A DNA stretch of 6,973 nucleotides, from contig CALCUD010000117.1 in NCBI GenBank assembly GCA_937906775.1, forward strand, positions 1-6,973. Direction: 5' to 3'. Shown piece by piece: positions 1 through 5,795 of the stretch (position 1 is its first letter; each line of letters begins with the position of its first letter). The notes beneath the pieces are model-generated. The model saw only the letters and a list, made by a program, of their open reading frames with translations. It did not search any database and was not told where the DNA came from. Origin of the DNA: an uncultured Clostridia bacterium (GTDB lineage: Bacteria; Bacillota; Clostridia; Christensenellales; Aristaeellaceae). Position numbers and translations under genes: made by a program.

Positions 1-326
1 CAGAGCACCAGGGCGGTATCCTTGGCGAACTCGGCAGAGCAGCGGCGGCTGTCATAGGCGATCACGACACCGCGCTTGGCGTTCTCGGGATCCTGCAGCA
101 GGTACTTGGCCAGGCCCTTGGTGGCACGGCGCACATTGTAGCGGTTCATGCGGTTCATGCCAGCGCCCAGCACGCCGCGCATACCGGCAGTACCAAAGCT
201 CAGCTCGGTATAAAAACGGTCTTCAATTTCTTCCGGACAGTCTGCAATACTGAGCAATTCGTTAATCGTTTCAGCATCATCCGAGAAATCTGATAACCAC
301 TTTTTATAATTATCCATAACTGTCAT
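1..326 (-). CDS. pgcA: Alpha-D-phosphohexomutase (phosphoglucomutase/phosphomannomutase), N-terminal part
   Basis: This is the first 108 residues of a phosphohexomutase; the rest runs off the left edge. The family interconverts hexose-1-phosphate and hexose-6-phosphate in the cytoplasm, feeding UDP-glucose, cell-wall and glycolipid synthesis. Visible family features are the conserved segment LSFGTAGMRGVLGAGMNRMN (residues 42-61), then NRYNVRRATKGLAKYL (61-76) and GVVIAYDSRRCSAEFA (86-101). The catalytic phosphoserine loop (TASHNP in this family) lies downstream, outside the window. The start at 326 is chosen because an AAAGGCGG ribosome binding site sits 9 bases upstream; an in-frame ATG at 353 would lie almost on the predicted transcription start. 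Codons 1-39 end in G/C 13 times of 39, codons 40-108 end in G/C 57 times of 69 with none ending in A, a sharp internal break near position 209. Family assignment is firm; the exact symbol (pgcA-type) is by resemblance. Confidence 0.9.
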   Translation of the reverse strand, partial: MTVMDNYKKWLSDFSDDAETINELLSIADCPEEIEDRFYTELSFGTAGMRGVLGAGMNRMNRYNVRRATKGLAKYLLQDPENAKRGVVIAYDSRRCSAEFAKDTALVL

Positions 327-335
327 ATTAATCGA

Positions 336-343
336 CCGCCTTT
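336..343 (-). promoter_or_regulatory. Ribosome binding site of the phosphohexomutase gene
   Basis: Read on the minus strand this is AAAGGCGG, one mismatch from AAAGGAGG, with a 9-base spacer to the ATG at 326-324. It decides the start over the in-frame ATGs at 353 (upstream of this site) and 317 (spacer 18). Confidence 0.6.
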
Positions 344-364
344 CGTGATTCATAGTCCCAAATT

Positions 365-393
365 ATTATACTGAAATAGTCCATATGAAGCAA
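365..393 (-). promoter_or_regulatory. Predicted sigma-A promoter for the phosphohexomutase gene
   Basis: On the minus strand a TTGCTT box (393-388) is followed after 17 bases by a perfect TATAAT (370-365). Transcription would begin near 358, giving a leader of roughly 30 bases before the ATG at 326. The phosphomutase can therefore be transcribed independently of the upstream biotin ligase gene, although no convincing terminator was seen in the 112-base gap between them. The -10 is consensus; the -35 matches only in its TTG half. Confidence 0.55.
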
Positions 394-438
394 GGTAAAT
401 TCCACCTTCACACGTTGTTTTCATAGGGAATATAAAGA

Positions 439-1182
439 TCATACATATCCGAATAATCCGCGTACCGAAACATCACCGCTTCTGACCAAATGTATATTTC
501 CTTCATCATCCCGTACAAGAAGAGAACCGTCGTCGGTAATTTCTTCAGCTCTCCCTGATATAAAAATGCTTCCGGAAACCTGAACAGATTTCCCAAGCGT
601 AATGCAATGTTCCAGAAAGTAATCCCGTATACCCCGGAATCCATTTTCTTCAAGAAGACCGGTTTCGATAGCCAAGGCATTTACATAATAATCCAGTAAT
701 TGTTCATTATCAATTGAAAAGCCTTCGTCCTCCAGACTTGTTGCACTTTCAGACAGACATTCAGGAAATGAACCTTTCTGAATGTTCACACCCGCGCCGA
801 TCACTGCAAAATTCAGAATTCCGTCCGATGATATATCGCATGAAGATAAAATCCCGCATATTTTTTTTTGATTCAGGATAAGATCATTCGGCCATTTGAT
901 TTTGACATCAGCCCCAAAGGTGCTGATTGCCTTTGTCATAGCATTGGCTGCGCAAAATGACAGCAATCCGATCTCATTTACCGAAACAGACGGGCGAATC
1001 AAAGCACTTACATAAAGACCGTTTCCACGGGGAGAATACCATTCTCTGTTCAGGCGGCCTCTTCCTCTGGTTTGTTTGTCCGCCGTACATACGCTCCAGG
1101 CACGGGCTCCGTTTTTTCCCAATACAAACGCATCTTCATTGGTGGAACCGGTTATGTCACGGTGTATCCGGAACCATTCCAT
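439..1182 (-). CDS. birA: Biotin--[acetyl-CoA-carboxylase] ligase, stand-alone (no DNA-binding domain)
   Basis: A cytoplasmic enzyme of 247 residues that activates biotin with ATP to biotinyl-AMP and attaches it to the lysine of biotin carboxyl carrier proteins such as AccB or pyruvate carboxylase. Seen in order: GSTNEDA (12-18), the biotin/ATP-binding loop TRGRGRLNREW (38-48), KWPNDLI (96-102), KKICGIL (106-112), VIGAGVNIQ (127-135), and the C-terminal SH3-like domain ending SGDVSVRG (235-242). The protein begins directly at the catalytic domain, so the winged-helix repressor domain of bifunctional BirA is absent; it should not regulate biotin genes by binding DNA. The Glu commonly found just after the GIL motif is a Ser here (GILSS), a minor oddity. 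An A9 run lies in the coding strand at the KK codons (861-869). The start is supported by AAGGAG 7 bases upstream of the ATG. It is divergent from the moxR operon and lies upstream of the phosphomutase on the same strand. Confidence 0.93.
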   Translation of the reverse strand: MEWFRIHRDITGSTNEDAFVLGKNGARAWSVCTADKQTRGRGRLNREWYSPRGNGLYVSALIRPSVSVNEIGLLSFCAANAMTKAISTFGADVKIKWPNDLILNQKKICGILSSCDISSDGILNFAVIGAGVNIQKGSFPECLSESATSLEDEGFSIDNEQLLDYYVNALAIETGLLEENGFRGIRDYFLEHCITLGKSVQVSGSIFISGRAEEITDDGSLLVRDDEGNIHLVRSGDVSVRGLFGYV

Positions 1183-1243
1183 AGAATCTCTCCTTAGGCA
1201 ACGTTCAACACAGAAATGTCTGACTTATCGGTTGCCCTATATC

Positions 1244-1272
1244 AGAATACCATATCTTGCGTTAATTCACAA
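1244..1272 (-). promoter_or_regulatory. Predicted promoter for birA
   Basis: On the minus strand TTGTGA (1272-1267) and TATTCT (1249-1244) are separated by exactly 17 bases, each matching the sigma-A consensus at 4 of 6 positions. The leader would be about 55 bases. It overlaps the divergent moxR promoter, its -35 box lying inside the spacer of the other. This is weaker than the moxR promoter and is a prediction from spacing and consensus only. Confidence 0.4.
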
Positions 1273-1285
1273 ACATAGCTATAAT
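1257..1285 (+). promoter_or_regulatory. Predicted sigma-A promoter of the moxR-DUF58-transglutaminase operon
   Basis: TTGCGT (1257-1262) and a perfect TATAAT (1280-1285) are separated by 17 bases. Transcription would start near 1292, leaving a leader of about 60 bases before the moxR ATG at 1353. It is the only good promoter seen upstream of the three plus-strand genes. Confidence 0.6.
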
Positions 1286-1310
1286 AAATTGTATATATCT
1301 TCATCCTGTG

Positions 1311-1325
1311 CTTCAGTTTCTGAAG
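1311..1325 (+). other. Small hairpin in the moxR 5' leader
   Basis: CTTCAG (1311-1316), loop TTT, CTGAAG (1320-1325) form a perfect 6-bp inverted repeat in the predicted leader, ending 12 bases before the moxR ribosome binding site. No U-tract follows, so it is not a terminator. It could affect transcript stability or be chance; no known riboswitch was recognised. Confidence 0.3.
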
Positions 1326-1337
1326 TCAGTCATACCG

Positions 1338-1344
1338 AAGGAGG
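1338..1344 (+). promoter_or_regulatory. Ribosome binding site that fixes the moxR start
   Basis: A perfect AAGGAGG lies 8 bases before the ATG at 1353. An in-frame GTG at 1308 would extend the protein by 15 residues, but the ribosome binding site would then be inside the coding region and the extra residues do not resemble MoxR N-termini, so 1353 is preferred. Confidence 0.8.
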
Positions 1345-1352
1345 CACTGTAT

Positions 1353-2297
1353 ATGTTGAATCCGGGACAGATGGTTTTCACGCTTCAGCAGACAATCGGA
1401 AAAGCGATTGTCGGAAAAGAAGAGGCCATCGAGTACGCGCTGATTGCATTGCTTTGTAACGGGCACGTCCTGATTGAAGATGTACCCGGCGTCGGTAAAA
1501 CGACTCTTGCCAGTGCGCTCGCCAAATCCTTGGATTGTACATTCAAACGGATCCAGTTTACTCCCGATCTGATGCCCTCTGATGTTACCGGATTCACACT
1601 GGTCAATTTCAAAACAGGTGAGATGGAGTATAAAGAAGGCGCTGTCATGAGCCAGATTATTCTTGCCGATGAAATTAACCGTACAAGCCCGAAAACTCAA
1701 TCCGCTTTACTGGAAGTCATGGAAGAACACCAGGTCACAGTGGACGGTATAACACATCAGCTTCCCAAACCCTTTATTGTTCTCGCCACACAGAACCCCG
1801 GCGAGTTTGTCGGAACCTACCCGCTGCCTGAAGCTCAGGTGGATCGCTTTTTCCTCAGAATTTCCATCGGATATCCCACTCTGCAGCAGGAAATGGACGT
1901 TCTGGAACGCTATTCAGGAACCGTTAAGCCTATAGCTACCATTGATCCTGTATGTACGGCACAGGATATTTTGTCCATGCAGGAACAGGTTAAAAAAGTA
2001 TATTGTTCGCCTGAAGTCCGGGCATATGTTGCGCAATTAGCTGCCTCGACTCGGAAAGATCCGGCTTTCCAACTTGGTGCGTCCACACGCGCAGCCATCG
2101 CTCTGATTCACGGAGCTCAGGCATGCGCTCTGCTGGACGATCGTGATTTTATTCTTCCGGAAGATGTTCAGCATATGCTGCTTCCTGTATTTTCCCATCG
2201 AATGGTGCTTTCTCCGGAAGCACGGATGAAAGGAACGCAGGCAGAACAGGTATTATTGAATATTCTTCGCAATACACCTGTGCCGGTGAACGTATGA
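1353..2297 (+). CDS. MoxR-family AAA+ ATPase
   Basis: A cytoplasmic AAA+ ATPase of 314 residues, the family's usual length. MoxR proteins are thought to act as chaperone-like remodellers working with vWA/DUF58 partners on membrane or exported proteins. Visible: Walker A EDVPGVGKTT (42-51, K49), Walker B IILADEINR (102-110, D106/E107), sensor 1 LATQNPGEF (144-152), the conserved LPEAQVDRF (158-166) with its arginine, and a sensor 2-like GASTRAAIAL (242-251) in the C-terminal helical lid. All the nucleotide-handling motifs are present, so it should be active. It is first in a three-gene operon, its stop overlapping the start of the DUF58 gene by 4 bases (ATGA), which implies translational coupling and matched production. 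The orthologue in Bacillus subtilis order would be yeaC. Precise substrate unknown. Confidence 0.93.
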   Translation: MLNPGQMVFTLQQTIGKAIVGKEEAIEYALIALLCNGHVLIEDVPGVGKTTLASALAKSLDCTFKRIQFTPDLMPSDVTGFTLVNFKTGEMEYKEGAVMSQIILADEINRTSPKTQSALLEVMEEHQVTVDGITHQLPKPFIVLATQNPGEFVGTYPLPEAQVDRFFLRISIGYPTLQQEMDVLERYSGTVKPIATIDPVCTAQDILSMQEQVKKVYCSPEVRAYVAQLAASTRKDPAFQLGASTRAAIALIHGAQACALLDDRDFILPEDVQHMLLPVFSHRMVLSPEARMKGTQAEQVLLNILRNTPVPVNV

Positions 2298-3448
2298 AAT
2301 GCCATATTTTGCTTCCGCTGGCTGTATTTGTTACTTTTCTTACAGCCGCCTTGTCTACCGGAAATCCAATCTTCCTGATGCTGTCTATTTTGATCCTGCT
2401 GACATTACTGTTAAGCCTGATCAGTGTTCTTCTGGTTTCAGCAACATTCTCCTTTGCCGGAGAACTTTCTGAAACAAAAGTGTATCACGGAAAAGACCTG
2501 ACGCTTTCTCTTCGGATCCGTCATCGCGGATTGATTCCTGTCGCGCCTATTACATTGATTTGCTCCGGCAGTTCTTCTTCATCTGCACGTGAAATCAGAC
2601 TTAAAGATGCTCCCGGAAAACAGCAGACTCTTTCATATTCTTTTCACGCATCTCATATCGGTTCTTTTTCCATCGGTGTCAGTCAGGTCTGTATTGAAGA
2701 CCTTCTCGGTTTTTTCAAGATCATCAAACCGACAGAAACGACCCTTTTTAATGTTCAGGTCCTCCCTGTTTCATTTGGTACGGATCCGCTTGTTCTTTCT
2801 CCCGGTGATCCTGGTTCCGAACTTATGGCACGTGCAACCGAAGATCTTAATGCGCCTTCCGACATACGTGCCTATCAGACCGGGGACGCTATGAAAAAAA
2901 TACATTGGAAACTTTCCCTCCGAAAAGGTGAATTAATGGTTCGAAAATTTGATGAACCTGTCCTGCAGGATGTACTGATCATGATGGATTGTTCGCGGCC
3001 GCCCTCCTGGGGGCATTCAGAAGCGGAAGCGGATATCCGTGATTCTATTTTGGAAACCGCAGCATCTGTTTATGAAGCAGAGTGTAAGGCAGGGCATAAT
3101 GTCCGGATGCCCATTTACGGTATTCATCCTGTTGATATAGATAACAATATGGGATACCAGCATGCTTTGGATAATCTTTCACGGGTCGATTTTTCAGCCA
3201 CGGACCGGTTTGAACGTCTGCTTATGATTGAAAGCGGAAGGCTCAGAAAAGTCGGTTGTGTAGTAGTGATTACTGCGCGTTTGAACAGTGCCATGGTGGA
3301 TATGATGTCGCGTATGCACCGTATCGGTCCTAATATGAGGTTGTACCTGATCACGTTTGCTCCGGATGATTCCAATGTCCTTCCCCTTATTTCCCGGTTG
3401 CGCCAGTCAGGAATTGATGTTGCCTACGTGACGCCAGAACAGTCATAA
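2294..3448 (+). CDS. DUF58 domain membrane protein
   Basis: A 384-residue protein of the DUF58 family, the usual partner of MoxR ATPases. Two hydrophobic segments at about residues 5-20 and 24-48 form a membrane hairpin, after which most of the protein is soluble. Residues 51-160 look like a beta-rich domain. The family signature follows: SDIRAYQTGDAMKKIHWKLS (189-208) and then RKGELMVRKFDEP (210-222). Next comes a vWA-like region beginning DVLIMMDCSRP (226-236), in which the metal-site motif DxSxS is incomplete: the last Ser is Pro (P236). The ATGA overlap with moxR fixes the start. A 36-base gap with no promoter or terminator separates it from the transglutaminase gene. By family knowledge it probably acts as adaptor between MoxR and the transglutaminase or its substrate; this is inference. 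The B. subtilis counterpart by order is yeaD. Confidence 0.9.
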   Translation: MKCHILLPLAVFVTFLTAALSTGNPIFLMLSILILLTLLLSLISVLLVSATFSFAGELSETKVYHGKDLTLSLRIRHRGLIPVAPITLICSGSSSSSAREIRLKDAPGKQQTLSYSFHASHIGSFSIGVSQVCIEDLLGFFKIIKPTETTLFNVQVLPVSFGTDPLVLSPGDPGSELMARATEDLNAPSDIRAYQTGDAMKKIHWKLSLRKGELMVRKFDEPVLQDVLIMMDCSRPPSWGHSEAEADIRDSILETAASVYEAECKAGHNVRMPIYGIHPVDIDNNMGYQHALDNLSRVDFSATDRFERLLMIESGRLRKVGCVVVITARLNSAMVDMMSRMHRIGPNMRLYLITFAPDDSNVLPLISRLRQSGIDVAYVTPEQS

Positions 3449-3484
3449 ACCATTCACAAGAATTCACGGAAGGGAGGTTCTCCG

Positions 3485-5755
3485 ATGAAAAATGAAAAAC
3501 TGCGGACCGCAGTATTCCGCTTTATATTCACAGTTTTTCTCGCTTCGGGTTTTCTTCTTCCCGTTTATGCAGTTTTAGGTTGTCTGTCGCTTGCAGGAAA
3601 AGGGATCCTCATTTCGGTTTGTATCTCTCTGATTTTATCCGTTTCAGGACTTTCCAAACCTTCAGCCATTGCTGCAGGAGTATTGATACCTCTTGCTCTT
3701 ATTGTTTGGATTTGCATTTCCGGTTTCGGACATTTGACTGAGGTCGCCCGTGCTTTCACCCTTCAGTTCAATGGCGTCAGTTATGCTCTCCCTCTCGTTT
3801 TCAATGATGTTGTTGTTTTTCTTTCCCTAATAATTTCCTTTTTGTCTTTCCCCATGGTTTTGAAAAAAACCGGAAGCTGGCTTTCACTCCTGCTGTGTTC
3901 AGCAATCGTACTCATGCTCTGGCTGAACGATGTCCCGCAATTTACAGTTTACCTTCTTCCGGCTTTGATCGCGTCGTTTACGATTCTGCTTCTGGAACGT
4001 CATGAAGAAATATCTCTTTTTCGCGTACTACCTTTTGTTGTTTTGATTGTCTTCGCATCGTTCTTTCTAACACCGTCGAGTGGAATTGTTGTTCCAGATG
4101 CAAAAAAATTCGCGGATGAATTACGTCAAAGCATCATGGACCGCATGTTTTATACCGAACCGCGTGATGTTTTTTCTCTTTTATCGGAGGGATACTATCC
4201 TCAGGGCAGCAGTCAGCTCGGAGGGCCTGCTGAACCTTCCGACCGTCTGATTATGCAGGTTTCTGCTCCTAAAGATGTTTATCTGCGGGGCGTTATTCTG
4301 GATCAGTATAACGGTCGCTGCTGGAAAAACACAGTCGGAGGTCGCCGTTATCTTTGGGATTCCAGAAACAGCCGAAAACAACGTATCAGTATATTCAATC
4401 AGGATCTGCCCAGTTCTTCACTCTGCGGTCAGCTGAACGCATACTATACTGTATCGATTCGAATGCTTTCCGGAAGCGCCTCAACTTTGTTTGTTCCTCA
4501 ACGTATTCATGAGCTGACTCCCGGCGGAGATCTCGTCGCATATTTTTCTCCTTCTTCGGAAGTATTTTCAACGCGTAATCTGCAAGCCGGAGATACATGG
4601 TCGGTCATTTCTTCGCTCTTCACAGCCGGGGATCCCGGACTGGATACATTCATCCTGTCTGTATCTGATACAGATGATCCTGATTGGAATTCGATGCTTG
4701 ATCTGTATACCTCCCTGCCCGATCATCTTGAACAGCCTGTGAAGGATCTGGCCGTTTCCATTACATCGGGCTTGATTTCTCCGTATGACAAGGCGTTTGC
4801 CATTCAGTCCTGGCTCTCAAGAAACTGCCGGTATACCCTGAATGTTCCTGAGCAACCTGCCGATATGGATTTTGTGACTCATTTCCTCTTCAACACCAAA
4901 GAAGGATATTGCACATATTTTGCTTCAGCGATGACTGTTCTGTGTCGTCTGGCCGGTCTCCCTGCCCGGTATGTTGAAGGCTATCTTGCCAAACCGGATA
5001 GTACCGGAGAAGCCTTAGTTACCGCTCAGCAGGGGCATGCCTGGACCGAAGTCTATTTTAAAGGGTTTGGATGGCTGACTTTTGACGCAACGCCCCGACG
5101 CATCAGCCAGTCCGTTCCTGATGAGACTCCTTCACCTTTGCCTTCCCCGGCCAATACTCCCACTCCCGATCCGAAGTTATCGGATACTGAACATACGTCT
5201 GAGAATCCTGAACCTACGCCTTCCTCATCTGAAGCCGATCTTACACCCGACGCTTCTGAGGCACCGGATTCAGATGAAAACACCCTGGAACCCCCGGAAG
5301 CACCAAAGCCGGCAGAAGCCCCCTCTGAAAACATCCGTTCCCTATGGTGGCTGTTCATTCTGTTTACCGTTATAGTTGCGCTGATTGTTCGGATCATTAT
5401 CACAAATCCTGATTATCGCGAGAAACGTGCAAAAACTGATCGTGAACGTTTTAATATCAGAATATCGGATATGAATCTTCTTCTGTTTGCTGCGGGAAAA
5501 AGCAGACGTCCCGGAGAGACACCCATGTCCTTTACACGCCGTCTTGATGCGGAAGACTGTTTCAATGTTTCCCTTTCAGCCTTTGGTGAATGTGTATCTT
5601 TATGTTCTTATGGAAATGTTGAACCGATTGAATCTGATATCGCATTAATACGCGATACATACGTTTTACTCAGAAGTGATCTGCCCGTTCCGACACGTAT
5701 CCGTTATCTGTATACCCGTATTTTCACTTCACGCAGATCAATGAAATTGATTTGA
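3485..5755 (+). CDS. Membrane-anchored transglutaminase-like protein (TgpA type)
   Basis: A 756-residue membrane protein. Residues 10-197 hold about six or seven hydrophobic helices (DUF3488/TgpA N-terminal type). A long extracytoplasmic part (about 200-617) follows, with the transglutaminase core at about 435-540. Its papain-like triad is visible: C476 in EGYCTYFASAM, H518 in QQGHAWTEVYF and D534 in TFDATP. Residues 540-617 are a Pro/Ser/Thr/Glu/Asp-rich spacer with repeated P-x-P and TP steps, then one helix (about 619-640) and a cytoplasmic tail of about 115 residues that fits the DUF4129 position. The full triad suggests an active peptidase or transferase on the outer face of the membrane. 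An AAGGGAGG ribosome binding site lies 7 bases before the ATG. As last gene of the moxR operon it is the likely effector; B. subtilis yebA is the equivalent by order. Natural substrate unknown. Confidence 0.92.
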   Translation: MKNEKLRTAVFRFIFTVFLASGFLLPVYAVLGCLSLAGKGILISVCISLILSVSGLSKPSAIAAGVLIPLALIVWICISGFGHLTEVARAFTLQFNGVSYALPLVFNDVVVFLSLIISFLSFPMVLKKTGSWLSLLLCSAIVLMLWLNDVPQFTVYLLPALIASFTILLLERHEEISLFRVLPFVVLIVFASFFLTPSSGIVVPDAKKFADELRQSIMDRMFYTEPRDVFSLLSEGYYPQGSSQLGGPAEPSDRLIMQVSAPKDVYLRGVILDQYNGRCWKNTVGGRRYLWDSRNSRKQRISIFNQDLPSSSLCGQLNAYYTVSIRMLSGSASTLFVPQRIHELTPGGDLVAYFSPSSEVFSTRNLQAGDTWSVISSLFTAGDPGLDTFILSVSDTDDPDWNSMLDLYTSLPDHLEQPVKDLAVSITSGLISPYDKAFAIQSWLSRNCRYTLNVPEQPADMDFVTHFLFNTKEGYCTYFASAMTVLCRLAGLPARYVEGYLAKPDSTGEALVTAQQGHAWTEVYFKGFGWLTFDATPRRISQSVPDETPSPLPSPANTPTPDPKLSDTEHTSENPEPTPSSSEADLTPDASEAPDSDENTLEPPEAPKPAEAPSENIRSLWWLFILFTVIVALIVRIIITNPDYREKRAKTDRERFNIRISDMNLLLFAAGKSRRPGETPMSFTRRLDAEDCFNVSLSAFGECVSLCSYGNVEPIESDIALIRDTYVLLRSDLPVPTRIRYLYTRIFTSRRSMKLI

Positions 5756-5795
5756 CAAAGATTGTTTGATATCAATCGCTGTAATTACTGTCAAA
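5751..5795. terminator. Nested inverted repeats at the convergent junction, possible weak bidirectional terminator
   Basis: Two nested inverted repeats straddle the facing stop codons: an outer 7-bp pair TTTGACA (5751-5757) with TGTCAAA (5789-5795), and an inner 5-bp pair GATTG (5760-5764) with CAATC (5773-5777). An alternative pairing, GATATCAAT (5768-5776) with ATTGATATC (5796-5804), is 9 bp. The stems are AT-rich and no clean U-tract follows on either strand, so this is not a canonical intrinsic terminator. Its position between convergent genes only 16 bases apart is the main reason to list it. Confidence 0.25.

Noticed and set aside
388..415. Possible terminator hairpin after birA (minus strand, AAGGT with ACCTT and flanking TGAAG/CTTCA)
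   Set aside because: The stem is short and bulged, no U-tract follows, and it overlaps the predicted -35 box of the phosphomutase promoter.
408..680. Minus-strand open frame of 90 codons
   Set aside because: It overlaps the end of birA in another frame, has no family resemblance, and birA motifs are complete in their own frame.
1308..1352. Upstream GTG start that would lengthen MoxR by 15 residues
   Set aside because: The perfect AAGGAGG at 1338-1344 is correctly placed for the ATG at 1353 and would be coding if the GTG were used.
1076..1459. Plus-strand open frame of 127 codons across the birA-moxR gap
   Set aside because: It lies antisense to birA and out of frame with moxR, with no recognisable domain; it crosses the predicted promoters.
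1326..1700. Minus-strand open frame of 124 codons inside moxR
   Set aside because: Antisense shadow of the ATPase core region; no ribosome binding site or family resemblance was seen.
5053..5403. Minus-strand open frame of 116 codons rich in Ser, Gly and Val
   Set aside because: Its composition is the reverse reading of the Pro/Ser/Thr-rich spacer of the transglutaminase gene.
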